Shown here piece by piece: positions 1 through 6,947 of a stretch of 9,011 nt of DNA (its first letter is position 1; each line of letters starts with the position of its first letter). Under the pieces are notes generated by a model. That model did not search any database and was not told where the DNA came from. It saw nothing but the letters and a program-made list of their open reading frames with translations. Position numbers and translations under genes: made by a program. Origin of the DNA: Legionellaceae bacterium (lineage in GTDB: Bacteria > Pseudomonadota > Gammaproteobacteria > Legionellales > Legionellaceae); the NCBI GenBank assembly GCA_947504795.1, contig CANNJG010000069.1, forward strand, positions 1 through 9,011, given 5' to 3'.

Positions 1-1
1 A

Positions 2-460
2 GTTGCCACGACTGGCAATGCTTCTTTGTCTGGCAATATTTGGGATGATGCCGATCCGCAGTTTAATAACTATACATATAGCTACCAAATAAGACATACT
101 CATCTTTCTTTGAAAGGCAAATTACTGAACGAGAGAGGTTCTGTGGTGACTCCTTGGGTCAGCGGGAGTTTAGGCGTTGGTTTTAATCAATCGCATCATT
201 TTACCAATGCGCCGACCATCAGTGAGGCAGTTGCGATGCCTAATTTTGCAAGCAACACGACCACAGCATTTGTCTATACCTTAGGTGCTGGTATAGAGCG
301 GCATTTGACCCAACATTGGCAAGCGGGCATTGGCTATGAGTTTGCTGATTGGGGAAAAAGTCAGTTGGGTCGCGCGCCAGGCCAATCCCTCAATAGTGGC
401 TTATCTTTATCCCATCTGTATACAAACGGATTGCTACTCAATCTCACTTACTCCGCCTGA
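2..460 (+). CDS. Outer-membrane beta-barrel protein, 3' part (start lies before the window)
   Basis: The frame is open from base 2 to the TGA at 458-460, giving 152 visible codons; no credible start is present, so the gene begins upstream. The visible protein has the alternating polar/hydrophobic strands of an OmpA-like small barrel: glycine- and aromatic-rich segments such as TPWVSGSLGVGFNQ, TTAFVYTLGAGIERHLT, HWQAGIGYEFADWG and a last strand HLYTNGLLLNLTYSA. The pattern GAGIE-R-L-x-W-x-AGIGYEFADWG is typical of OMP_b-brl porin-like proteins, which fold as 8-stranded barrels in the outer membrane. The final residue is alanine instead of the usual phenylalanine, which is slightly odd for BAM recognition, though a tyrosine sits two residues earlier. 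The gene directly precedes an exported TIG/DUF1566 protein, suggesting a joint surface role. The family is fairly sure; ligand or function is not known. Confidence 0.8.
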   Translation, partial: VATTGNASLSGNIWDDADPQFNNYTYSYQIRHTHLSLKGKLLNERGSVVTPWVSGSLGVGFNQSHHFTNAPTISEAVAMPNFASNTTTAFVYTLGAGIERHLTQHWQAGIGYEFADWGKSQLGRAPGQSLNSGLSLSHLYTNGLLLNLTYSA

Positions 461-463
461 GGA
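458..463 (+). promoter_or_regulatory. Ribosome binding site overlapping upstream stop codon
   Basis: TGAGGA contains the TGA stop of the barrel gene and a Shine-Dalgarno core, 7 bases before the ATG at 471. It decides the start of the next gene, whose frame stays open further upstream (to about 330), and it suggests translational coupling of the two surface genes. Confidence 0.6.
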
Positions 464-470
464 CCTGTTG

Positions 471-1955
471 ATGAATACCTGTTTTTTTATCCTGCGTTTA
501 TTACGTGGTATCATAGCGCTATGCTTCTGTAATACGGTAGAGGCCGGAAGCCCCCTATGGACGGTGGTACCCCTAACCGCAACCACCGTATCGGTTCCAT
601 CCAACGACACTGCGACCGTGCACTATCAAGTCACCAATCAGTCCACGAGAATCCACACGCTCACCATGCAATCCATCCCGGGTATCACCCAATTAACCAC
701 GGGACTCGGCGTTTGCGGCAATCCGTTTACTCTTACGGCAAAGGCGTCTTGCAAACTCTCGCTCCAAGTGAATGGCAGCCAATTAGCCCAGTCTATTTCT
801 GATGGGCCTATTCTTTGTGAACAAGGCTCAGCGCTCCCGTGCTATCGCCCCACTTTAGAAAATACTCTTCATATCACCCAAGCCGACGCGATTACCGATG
901 CAGCCATTACCGTCACCGGTTCTCCAGCGACCTTAACCACCAATGGACCAACAGGTACATTAATCATCCATAATACCTCTTTGATTGTAGCGGCCACGAA
1001 TATCACGTCTAATTTTATAGAGACCACCCTAGATGGAAATGTGACAGAAACAGGTAATACATGCGTTAATGTAGCGCCACTTGGTAGCTGCACCTTGACG
1101 TATACGCCTGGAAGCAACGTTGTATCGCAAACTAGTTTTTCCATTCAAGGGAGCAATACCAATGCAGTACCTGCGGCTATTCAAATTGATACTGGTGTCA
1201 CGCTATCCAACGTGAGTCCGTCTTCCGGCACTGCGTCTGGCGGTACCGGCGTCACATTAACGGGAATAGGATTGACTGGCGCGACCAGCGTTACCTTTGG
1301 CGGTGTGGCTGCTTCAAGTGTGAATGTCGTTAATTCAACAACAGTGACCGCCGTCACGCCCGAGCTAGAAACAGGCGCTGTGGAGGTGGTAATTACAACG
1401 CCAAGTGGTATTGCGACGGATACCAATGGTTACACATACCTGCCCACGTCTATTGGTCAAGCGGCTTACGGTGGGACGATTGCTTGCCTCAATGGTAACA
1501 TGAACAATCTGATTGCAGCGACCGGGGATAATAGCATGAACATACCATGGGGTGGGCTTGGTAAACGCACAAGCGCAACCAGCATCACGGATGGCGCAAC
1601 GAATACCGCAACGATTTTGACAGCAGTGGGTGCAAACGGCGGTACATCTTATGCGGCTCAACTTTGCTCGCATTACGAAGTTGACTCCCAAGGTAATACC
1701 CCTTGCGAATCAGGAAACACTTGTTACAACGATTGGTTTTTGCCTGCTGGCAATAACACAGGGTCGTCAGGACAGCTCAACTGCCTGTATACGAACCATA
1801 TTGTGGTCGGTGGGTTCGCTAGCGCCTTCTACTGGAGTTCTACCGAGCTCGATCCTCTCGTCGCGTGGCATCAGAGTTTCATGAGTGGCAGCCCTCTCAA
1901 CGAAAACAAGAGTTTCAATCGAAGAGTACGTTGTGTCCGGGAATTTAGTCCTTAG
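471..1955 (+). CDS. Secreted TIG/IPT and DUF1566 (Lcl C-terminal-like) surface protein
   Basis: A 494-residue protein. ATG 471 is chosen because it follows a Shine-Dalgarno and begins a signal peptide: hydrophobic stretch about residues 4-20, likely cleavage after VEA at residue 25. Domain order: an N-terminal beta-sandwich-like region (about 27-140) with paired cysteines; a second Ig-like block (about 142-240) with the C-x5-GSCTLTYTPG signature common in such modules; a clear IPT/TIG domain (about 243-324: NVSPSSGTASGGTGVTLTG, then SVTFGG and YTYL); and a DUF1566 domain (about 328-494) with NDWFLPAG, FYWSSTE and the closing RRVRCVR. DUF1566 is the C-terminal domain of the Legionella collagen-like adhesin Lcl and many related surface proteins; no collagen repeats occur here. 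It probably acts outside the cell or on its surface, in adhesion or carbohydrate binding; the ligand is unknown. It is likely cotranscribed with the barrel gene 10 bases upstream. Codon use looks like its neighbours. Confidence 0.85.
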   Translation: MNTCFFILRLLRGIIALCFCNTVEAGSPLWTVVPLTATTVSVPSNDTATVHYQVTNQSTRIHTLTMQSIPGITQLTTGLGVCGNPFTLTAKASCKLSLQVNGSQLAQSISDGPILCEQGSALPCYRPTLENTLHITQADAITDAAITVTGSPATLTTNGPTGTLIIHNTSLIVAATNITSNFIETTLDGNVTETGNTCVNVAPLGSCTLTYTPGSNVVSQTSFSIQGSNTNAVPAAIQIDTGVTLSNVSPSSGTASGGTGVTLTGIGLTGATSVTFGGVAASSVNVVNSTTVTAVTPELETGAVEVVITTPSGIATDTNGYTYLPTSIGQAAYGGTIACLNGNMNNLIAATGDNSMNIPWGGLGKRTSATSITDGATNTATILTAVGANGGTSYAAQLCSHYEVDSQGNTPCESGNTCYNDWFLPAGNNTGSSGQLNCLYTNHIVVGGFASAFYWSSTELDPLVAWHQSFMSGSPLNENKSFNRRVRCVREFSP

Positions 1956-2022
1956 GTTACATTACCTGCGTAGCCCCCTCAGAAGTTGACGAAATAGTAT
2001 GGACCCCGCCACCTGTTCAGAG

Positions 2023-2051
2023 TTGTCCTCCCTAGTCATTTGGACTATACT
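2023..2051 (+). promoter_or_regulatory. Putative sigma-70 promoter of the 368-aa gene
   Basis: A -35 like TTGTCC (2023-2028) and a -10 TATACT (2046-2051) are separated by exactly 17 bases. The implied start of transcription is near 2058, giving a short leader of roughly 25 bases before ATG 2084. This sets the gene apart from the surface pair upstream as its own transcription unit. Seen by eye only. Confidence 0.5.
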
Positions 2052-2083
2052 CTACGACAAGTTTGATTGTTGGAGTTAAACCA

Positions 2084-3190
2084 ATGGAGACCTTTTCTGA
2101 TTTATTTTTTGGAACTGAACCAACGATAACCATTACTGATAATCCTAAACAAGATGATGATCAGGACCCTCAGTTACTCCTGTCTGAAGTTCTTCAGGAC
2201 CAACGTTATCTTGGCCAAGCTGTCAATGAGCGCATAGCAAAGCTAGAATCTGACCTTGTCTTCGAATCGAGTAAGATTGAGTACCAATTAGACGGCGCCC
2301 TTGAACAAAGGTCCACTCAACGCGCTCAAATAGATGCGCTTGAAAAAAAGGCAGAAAACCATGAAAGAGCGCTTCATACCTTGAGTCAGGTTCAAGAACA
2401 ACCCAGCAGAGAAGAGACTATTCGCTCATTGAGGGATACTCATCGACATTCAGTTGATGAAACCGAAAATAGCGAACCGGAAGATTTAGATTCCGCTGCT
2501 ACGACTTCAGCAGATGAAGAATCATACAGCATTAAACGAAAACACAAGCCTTCTAGATCTGGCAAGATTAGACGACACCAAACAACTTTCCCACCCGTTG
2601 ATTCTAGTAGTACTGGATCGCAGAGTTCGAGCGTTGTCATGCGAGGTGATTTGCCCGCCCTGACCTCTTCTGCAACGAGAGCCGTTGCCACAATAGCCTT
2701 ACCGCGCGCCATTGAAGATGTCCTTGCCGATATTAATCAAGAAATTAAGACTTCAACCACAGACTATACGACGGACATTATTGGGACTAAACCATCCGTA
2801 GCGGCCACGCCTGACACTCGCTTCGTACGCTTAGCATCTGTCGATCCTATTACACCGACTCATTCCACCAGAAAATTATTAGATGCTGATTTAAACAAAG
2901 TAACCGTTTACCGACGTTTTACGGAAAGCTCACTCACATCCACTGCAAAAGCAAAAGTTATTTTAAGCGCCATGGGGATTCCTCCCAATAAAAGCAAAGG
3001 GTTTGAGCTCCCAACTGAATTGGTCATCAATGGTAAATCTGACCCTAACGACCCTGTTTTTGACGCGGATGGTAAAAATAACAATGCCATAGCCATCATT
3101 AAAGAAATATTTAAAATTTACAAAGAGTATGTAGCGAAAGAGGAAGAAGAGCTCGCTATGAGTTCTGGTTTAAGACTGGACGTATTTTAG
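2084..3190 (+). CDS. Coiled-coil protein of unknown function, candidate type IVB effector
   Basis: A 368-residue protein; ATG 2084 follows GGAG (2072-2075) with an 8-base spacer, so the in-frame TTG at 2063 is rejected. I do not recognise a catalytic family. Residues about 45-107 are charged and heptad-like (QAVNERIAKLESDL, QIDALEKKAENHERALHTLSQ), a probable coiled coil. Residues about 110-150 are acidic and Ser-rich. A basic cluster follows at 151-165 (KRKHKPSRSGKIRRH), with bipartite nuclear-localisation-like spacing. A low-complexity Ser/Thr linker comes next, then a more ordered C-terminal part (about 270-368, from NKVTVYRRF) ending AKEEEELAMSSGLRLDVF. The four glutamates lie 13-16 residues from the end, where the E-block of Legionella Dot/Icm substrates sits, and hydrophobic residues close the tail. 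There is no signal peptide or membrane segment. A translocated effector is an inference; a structural or cytoskeletal bacterial protein is possible. Confidence 0.72.
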   Translation: METFSDLFFGTEPTITITDNPKQDDDQDPQLLLSEVLQDQRYLGQAVNERIAKLESDLVFESSKIEYQLDGALEQRSTQRAQIDALEKKAENHERALHTLSQVQEQPSREETIRSLRDTHRHSVDETENSEPEDLDSAATTSADEESYSIKRKHKPSRSGKIRRHQTTFPPVDSSSTGSQSSSVVMRGDLPALTSSATRAVATIALPRAIEDVLADINQEIKTSTTDYTTDIIGTKPSVAATPDTRFVRLASVDPITPTHSTRKLLDADLNKVTVYRRFTESSLTSTAKAKVILSAMGIPPNKSKGFELPTELVINGKSDPNDPVFDADGKNNNAIAIIKEIFKIYKEYVAKEEEELAMSSGLRLDVF

Positions 3191-3203
3191 GATTACCCGT
3201 ACG

Positions 3204-3229
3204 TCATCCCGAGCGTAGCGAGGGATCTC
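3204..3229. repeat. REP-like palindromic repeat
   Basis: TCATCCCGAGCGTAGCGAGGG and its flanks can fold into a hairpin: ATCCC (3206-3210) pairs with GGGAT (3222-3226), and GC/GC closes a small loop inside, with a tandem G-A/A-G mismatch between. The 'GTCATCCCGAGCG...GCGAGGGATCT' sequence is a recurrent intergenic repeat type in many bacterial genomes. It lies 13 bases after the stop of the 368-aa gene and has no T-run, so it is not a standard terminator, though it may protect the 3' end of the mRNA. Only one copy is in this window. Confidence 0.55.
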
Positions 3230-3274
3230 CAATACAAAGCATCGTGACGTGGTCTAATGGATCAGACACGTTCC

Positions 3275-3394
3275 TTACTTCAACATGCGATGCCTCAATC
3301 TGACGTCATTGGTCTCGGGGCTACCTTGAACCTTCAGCTTGTCAAGTTTCTGTTTTAAGCCCAGCTTAACGTCCACAATGGCCTGAGTTTTCAT
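3275..3394 (-). CDS. Small leftward open frame, 39 aa, possibly a gene remnant
   Basis: Read leftward, ATG at 3394 to TAA at 3275 gives 39 residues beginning MKTQAIVDVKLGLKQKLDKL and ending RLRHRMLK, highly charged and helix-prone. The frame stays open upstream to about 3430, giving residues AAFRQYDG before the methionine, so it may be the tail of a longer gene cut by the transposase remnant that begins around 3403. There is no good ribosome binding site directly ahead of the ATG. I do not recognise a family. It is too short to call with confidence and may be chance. Confidence 0.25.
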   Translation of the reverse strand: MKTQAIVDVKLGLKQKLDKLKVQGSPETNDVRLRHRMLK

Positions 3395-3402
3395 TCCATC
3401 AT

Positions 3403-3767
3403 ACTGGCGGAACGCCGCCGAATTTAAGGTTTAGCGATGAAGAGGTCACTACTATCTACTTATATGGTGTGATTGAAGGCCATCGCACTCTACAAACTAT
3501 TGATCAATATGCGAATAAGCATCTGAAACAGTGGTTCCCTCATTTACCTGGATACAAAGCGTTTGATCACTGAATGAATCAATTGCACGATATCTTTATA
3601 CCATTTGCCCATTTGCTTTGTGACGAATTTCTTTGCAACGACAATACTCAACAGCTCACAGGTCTCACAGATCTATGCCTATCATTATGGCGCAACGAGG
3701 AAGACGCTTTCATGCGATAATAGCCCCAGAAATCGCAACAAAAAATGGACATTGCAAGCAAAGTTAG
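3403..3767 (+). pseudogene. DDE transposase remnant (IS982/IS5-superfamily-like), stop codon and frameshift
   Basis: Frame 1 from about 3403 reads TGGTPPNLRFSDEEVTTIYL, then GHRTLQTIDQYANKHLKQWF and PHLPGYKAFDH, interrupted by TGA at 3571-3573. It resumes in the same frame with MNQLHDIFIPFAHLLCDEF. Near 3671-3674 the homology moves to another frame, reading SMPIIMAQRGRRFHAIIAPE then IATKNG, and ends at TAG 3765. The order 'LPxYxAFxxRLNQL ... DSMPIxxAxxxR' is that of DDE transposases of the IS982/IS5 type, where the D of DSMP is the first catalytic residue. Both the stop and the one-base shift destroy the gene, and the 5' and 3' parts are missing. The remnant shows this intergenic stretch is a past insertion site. 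Family assignment is moderately sure, exact group not. Confidence 0.6.
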
Positions 3768-3855
3768 ATCTTATCAAGGTTTAATGGTGGATGTGTTTGG
3801 GAAATTGGCCCCAGCTTTGTTTGTCATGCAACAACGGACAAATTTTATTGCTTAA
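3745..3855 (+). other. Short open frame, 36 aa, unassigned
   Basis: ATG 3745 to TAA 3853 reads MDIASKVRSYQGLMVDVFGK and on to TNFIA. It overlaps the end of the first transposase remnant and fills the space before the IS481 scrap. No ribosome binding site is evident; a purine run of As precedes the ATG. It could be a buried fragment of a third gene or chance. No function is proposed. Confidence 0.15.
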
Positions 3856-3862
3856 TTTTTAA

Positions 3863-3982
3863 GCTTTGGATTGGAATTATAATAATAAGCGCACCCATCA
3901 AGGAAAAATGTGTTGTGGACAAACCCCAATACAAACCTTAGTGGATGGCAAACGAATCTGGAAGGAAAAGTTTTTTAACTAA
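3863..3982 (+). pseudogene. IS481-family transposase, C-terminal scrap
   Basis: The frame from 3863 to TAA 3980-3982 reads ALDWNYNNKRTHQGKMCCGQ, then TPIQTLVDGKRIWKEKFFN. 'YYN..RTHQGKMCCGRTP..TL.DGK..W.EK' is the characteristic C-terminus of IS481-family transposases (DDE integrase-like catalytic core). Only about 39 codons survive: a stop at 3860 precedes them and the catalytic residues are absent. The inverted repeat immediately after probably includes the element's right end. The scrap is inactive. Confidence 0.75.
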
Positions 3983-4031
3983 ACTTGATCTGACAGACAC
4001 TTCTGAAAAACCGGCCACTGTCAGATCAAGT
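3983..4031. repeat. Perfect 14-bp inverted repeat, likely IS481 right end
   Basis: ACTTGATCTGACAG (3983-3996) is matched exactly by CTGTCAGATCAAGT (4018-4031), with a 21-base loop. It starts one base after the stop of the IS481 transposase scrap. CTGACAG/CTGTCAG next to TCAAGT resembles IS481-type terminal sequences. The hairpin is strong, but neither side has an adjacent T-run, so I do not call it an intrinsic terminator; it could still slow transcription arriving leftward from the 880-aa gene. Confidence 0.6.
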
Positions 4032-4097
4032 CTGAGCTACTACTTTCCTTTTGATTTCTAGCATCTCTTTCAGTCATGCTTTTATATTAGGGTTTGT
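4032..4097. other. Short intergenic stretch after the 880-aa gene
   Basis: No gene seen. It contains only a weak AGCAT/ATGCT inverted repeat (about 4061-4081) and no T-run on the leftward strand, so no convincing terminator for the minus-strand gene is visible. Confidence 0.3.
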
Positions 4098-6740
4098 CTA
4101 CCCCCCTAGGCGGGCAGTATAAGCCTCCACTGGCTGTTCTATTGCCTGAACAAGAGGCTGCTCACCTTGCTGCGGCGGGGCAAAAAGTCCGAGAGAACCA
4201 GGAGCCGCAAGAGGAGCAGAACGCAAGTCGAGTACGTTTTTGTGAATCGCACTAGGCAATTTCTGATCTCTGCACTTGAAAAACATGTCCAACTCAGACG
4301 AGATATCTATGTCTGGATTGTTTCTGTTTTGCCATAAAAAAGAATCCAACTTCTCTATTATGCTTCTATCCTGGATGATACCTAATATGTTTTGTAAGTC
4401 ATCCGAATACAATAACGCTTTTTCATTTAAAATATCCAATATTCTAGACAAGTGCTTGATGCTTGCAGATTCCCAAACATCAGGATGACGCGGTGGCGAT
4501 AAACATAAAAATTTAGCCACTGCAAGAGATACATGCAAATTTCCATCTCTGACATCCAGATTATTTTGTTTTAAAACAGATAATATGGATACAACATTGA
4601 ATTTTGTCGCTTTGTCCTCTATATAAGACAAGCACAACTCCAATGTTGAATTAGGGGTGACTCGCGCTGAAGCGATTTGACTGTTTTTTACTTGATCATA
4701 CTTGCGTTGTGTACTGTTTGTAATCCAACCCAACTGGGGATCACGGTACCAGGGTAAATATCTGTCAATAGAAATCGAGTTGCCGGCAACGAGAGCAATC
4801 ATTTTATCTCGGTCAAAAGGCAGTATATTTAAGTTTCGCGCTAAGTCATCAAAATCACCCCGATTTTCACGACACAGCCATACCAAATGCTGTCTGTAGC
4901 ATGATTCTCTCTGAGCTTCAGGCAACTCATCTATTGCTGCACGTAATGTGCTATATCCAGAAGGATCACGAGCTTGAAGCTGATTGAGTGCCTCGGATAC
5001 TAATGCAGGTTGCCAAGCTTTCTCACGTAAATAGCTCACTAACTCCCTAGGGGTACTGAGCATGCCCCGGACCTCTAATCTCGCTGCCTGTTCAAAATAA
5101 AAACATTTTCGGGTCATGTTATCTTGATCCAACACAGCAGCCGGTATCTTGAGTAGGTCTTCGAATGAAAGTACCGGTAATAAATCGCGCGCAATTTGAA
5201 CTTCCCCGCATGCCATCGCTTGCTGAATCATCGCGACAACGCCTGCAGCGTCATACAGATATAAACGCTCTCTTAATGGTGTAATCAACTTCATTAGAGC
5301 AAAGGTTTTAACATCGCTGCTGTTTCCATCACTGAGAAATCTAAGCAATTGCGGTATCAGTGCCCCCGGATCAGGCCGATTCTTTAATCGCTGCTTTAAG
5401 TCAGCTGGCCAATTTTCATATTGAGTGACAAACCAGGCTACCTCTGGTGTGACCAAATCAAAATTATGAGCGTAACAGTGCTGAAATCGCGCTCCATAAA
5501 ATACAGTTTGCAGTTCAGGACTCAGTGTTCGCAGCAAACTTTCCCATGTTGCTGTGGACACCCTTTCATAATTAGCAATGTTCTTTAATAACAAGATTGC
5601 TTGGTTTAGAGGAAGACCGTCACGAGAACTATACTCAAAAAAATCAGTGAAAAATTCTCGCGGGTGATCCAAAACCTGTATCAACAACCCCGCTTGCGCC
5701 ACACTATCCCCGTGAATTGCATCAATGAGGCCCATGATAGGCCCACACATTTCGGATTCGAAGGATTTCAAGACACGCCACTGGCTGCTTACAAAAAGCA
5801 AACTAGCGCTTTTTACAGCCCCAGTAGACATCTGAGGCAACGCTGTTATTATTTTTTTGATGAAATCCCGATTCATGAACAAATTCATGAGCAAATTTCG
5901 GGTTGACAAACGTTCCAATAATGCCGCAAGCAACAGGGATGCATCCGCGTTTTTCTCAAGCGTCTTTGATATTGGCTGTTCCAGAATAGCCTCACAGACA
6001 GTCAACATGTTTCGAGTGTAATCTTCTTCAGAGATGATACCAACCTGTGCCGTGCCAGAAAGAATCCAGCTCAAATCCCCGGAACGTTCCAGATTCGCCA
6101 ACACTTTTAATACGATAGGACGTTGCGTCATGTCGTGCAAAGCAGTCACCAGAGCGTTACATAGACGTTCATTACCCGTAAACAGGGCTGCATTGTACTC
6201 AGGATTTTCTAACGCCATGATTTGTTGAAATTCCATAGTAATGGCTTCATCATCATTGTTGGCAAGCAACAGCTTTTCTTGGCTTATTTTTTCTTCTTTT
6301 AATAGTCTAAGTGCATTCTGATAAGAGGAATCGGAACCAAAAGTGGTTTTTTCCGTACTGAAACGAAAGGTTAGTTCGAAGTATTCAAACCATGAATTGA
6401 TTGAGGCTTTAAGTTGGTTCCATATGCCTGGGCTGTTTTCTAATACCTGTCGATAGGTTGAGAGTGCATTATAAGAATCAATAGCTAAATTGTATTGATC
6501 ATTGGCTGATCGAACTGAATTGTCATAAGTCGTTAATGTTTCTTGCAGAGCTGTCGCTAGTTTTATTGCTACTTCCTGTACAATAGGCGGCATACTTTGA
6601 TGATGCTCTCGTTCAATTGCTATAATCTCCTCTCTCAGTTGTTGCGTTTTAATATAAATATCAGGACTCCCATGAATAACGTTAGGAGTCTGATTGCGTG
6701 TGTTTCTAAAGGACCGAGTCAAAGCCTGACGTTTTGGCAT
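4098..6740 (-). CDS. Large helical protein of unknown function (880 aa)
   Basis: ATG 6740 is preceded by AGGAG (6749-6753, read leftward) with an 8-base spacer and by an in-frame TAA, so the start is well supported. I do not recognise a family. The N-terminus is short and basic (KRQALTRSFRNTRNQ). Residues about 30-110 are helical and may form a coiled coil (KTQQLREEIIAIEREHHQ, then SYNALSTYRQVLE). From about 165 to 835 the sequence is an unbroken run of amphipathic helices with frequent Leu pairs (DASLLLAALLERLSTRNLL, QAILLLKNIANYE, LIPQLLRFLSDGN), which suggests an alpha-solenoid scaffold. No signal peptide, membrane span, nucleotide-binding or catalytic motif is evident. The last ~42 residues are Pro/Gln/Ala-rich and end AYTARLGG. 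It is transcribed divergently from the methyltransferase gene, and a palindromic mobile repeat sits in its leader. A large orphan helical protein with a disordered tail fits an effector or a phage-defence scaffold, but neither is shown. Confidence 0.75.
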   Translation of the reverse strand: MPKRQALTRSFRNTRNQTPNVIHGSPDIYIKTQQLREEIIAIEREHHQSMPPIVQEVAIKLATALQETLTTYDNSVRSANDQYNLAIDSYNALSTYRQVLENSPGIWNQLKASINSWFEYFELTFRFSTEKTTFGSDSSYQNALRLLKEEKISQEKLLLANNDDEAITMEFQQIMALENPEYNAALFTGNERLCNALVTALHDMTQRPIVLKVLANLERSGDLSWILSGTAQVGIISEEDYTRNMLTVCEAILEQPISKTLEKNADASLLLAALLERLSTRNLLMNLFMNRDFIKKIITALPQMSTGAVKSASLLFVSSQWRVLKSFESEMCGPIMGLIDAIHGDSVAQAGLLIQVLDHPREFFTDFFEYSSRDGLPLNQAILLLKNIANYERVSTATWESLLRTLSPELQTVFYGARFQHCYAHNFDLVTPEVAWFVTQYENWPADLKQRLKNRPDPGALIPQLLRFLSDGNSSDVKTFALMKLITPLRERLYLYDAAGVVAMIQQAMACGEVQIARDLLPVLSFEDLLKIPAAVLDQDNMTRKCFYFEQAARLEVRGMLSTPRELVSYLREKAWQPALVSEALNQLQARDPSGYSTLRAAIDELPEAQRESCYRQHLVWLCRENRGDFDDLARNLNILPFDRDKMIALVAGNSISIDRYLPWYRDPQLGWITNSTQRKYDQVKNSQIASARVTPNSTLELCLSYIEDKATKFNVVSILSVLKQNNLDVRDGNLHVSLAVAKFLCLSPPRHPDVWESASIKHLSRILDILNEKALLYSDDLQNILGIIQDRSIIEKLDSFLWQNRNNPDIDISSELDMFFKCRDQKLPSAIHKNVLDLRSAPLAAPGSLGLFAPPQQGEQPLVQAIEQPVEAYTARLGG

Positions 6741-6748
6741 AATTTATT

Positions 6749-6753
6749 CTCCT
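6749..6753 (-). promoter_or_regulatory. Ribosome binding site of the 880-aa gene
   Basis: Read leftward as AGGAG, 8 bases before ATG 6740. It sits only about 8 bases from the edge of the palindromic element (6760-6859), so a hairpin in the transcript would end right beside it and could affect ribosome access. Confidence 0.7.
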
Positions 6754-6759
6754 GTTAGT

Positions 6760-6859
6760 TAGGGTCTGTTGACAATTCATCTCTAGAAGCCCTACGTCCC
6801 GCTCCCCCGAATAAATCGTGGGAGCCGGACGTAGGCATCTGAATTGTCAGCAGACCCTA
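6760..6859. mobile_element. MITE-like palindromic element flanked by TA
   Basis: The left end GGGTCTGTTGACAATTCA (6762-6779) is repeated inverted at 6840-6857 with one mismatch. Further in, CCTACGTCC, GCTCCC and CGA (6791-6810) pair with TCG, GGGAGC and GGACGTAGG (6816-6834), leaving a loop of about 5 bases. Both outer ends are flanked by TA, compatible with a target duplication. It encodes nothing and looks like a miniature non-autonomous element moved by a full transposon with the same ends. One such end recurs at 8689-8712. In the leader RNA of the 880-aa gene it would form a long hairpin. The parent family is unknown; the TA flanks are compatible with IS630/Tc1-like or IS5-like elements. 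Confidence 0.7.
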
Positions 6860-6875
6860 GTCAAATAATTGACCA

Positions 6876-6917
6876 TCCATGAGAGGTGATCTCCAATCTT
6901 GAGAGAGTGCTCATGGA
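6876..6917. repeat. 8-bp inverted repeat in divergent control region
   Basis: TCCATGAG (6876-6883) is matched exactly by CTCATGGA (6910-6917) around a 26-base loop. It lies between the MITE-like element and the AACGTTCTT sites. It may be a regulator site or RNA stem; no function is assigned. Confidence 0.35.
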
Positions 6918-6947
6918 CAAGAATGTAGCTTCCTCTTCTTATGATTT

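Noticed and set aside
330..470. N-terminal extension of the TIG/DUF1566 gene into the barrel gene
   Set aside because: The signal peptide and Shine-Dalgarno support ATG 471; the extension would overlap conserved barrel strands.
869..1691. Leftward open frames of 81-108 codons inside the TIG/DUF1566 gene
   Set aside because: They are antisense to a well-supported coding region, have repetitive Val/Thr composition and lack ribosome binding sites.
1954..1967. AGGT...ACCT hairpin after the DUF1566 gene as terminator
   Set aside because: Only a 4-bp stem and no T-run.
3204..3229. REP-like hairpin as rho-independent terminator of the 368-aa gene
   Set aside because: The stem is interrupted by a tandem mismatch and is followed by ATCTCC, not a T-run.
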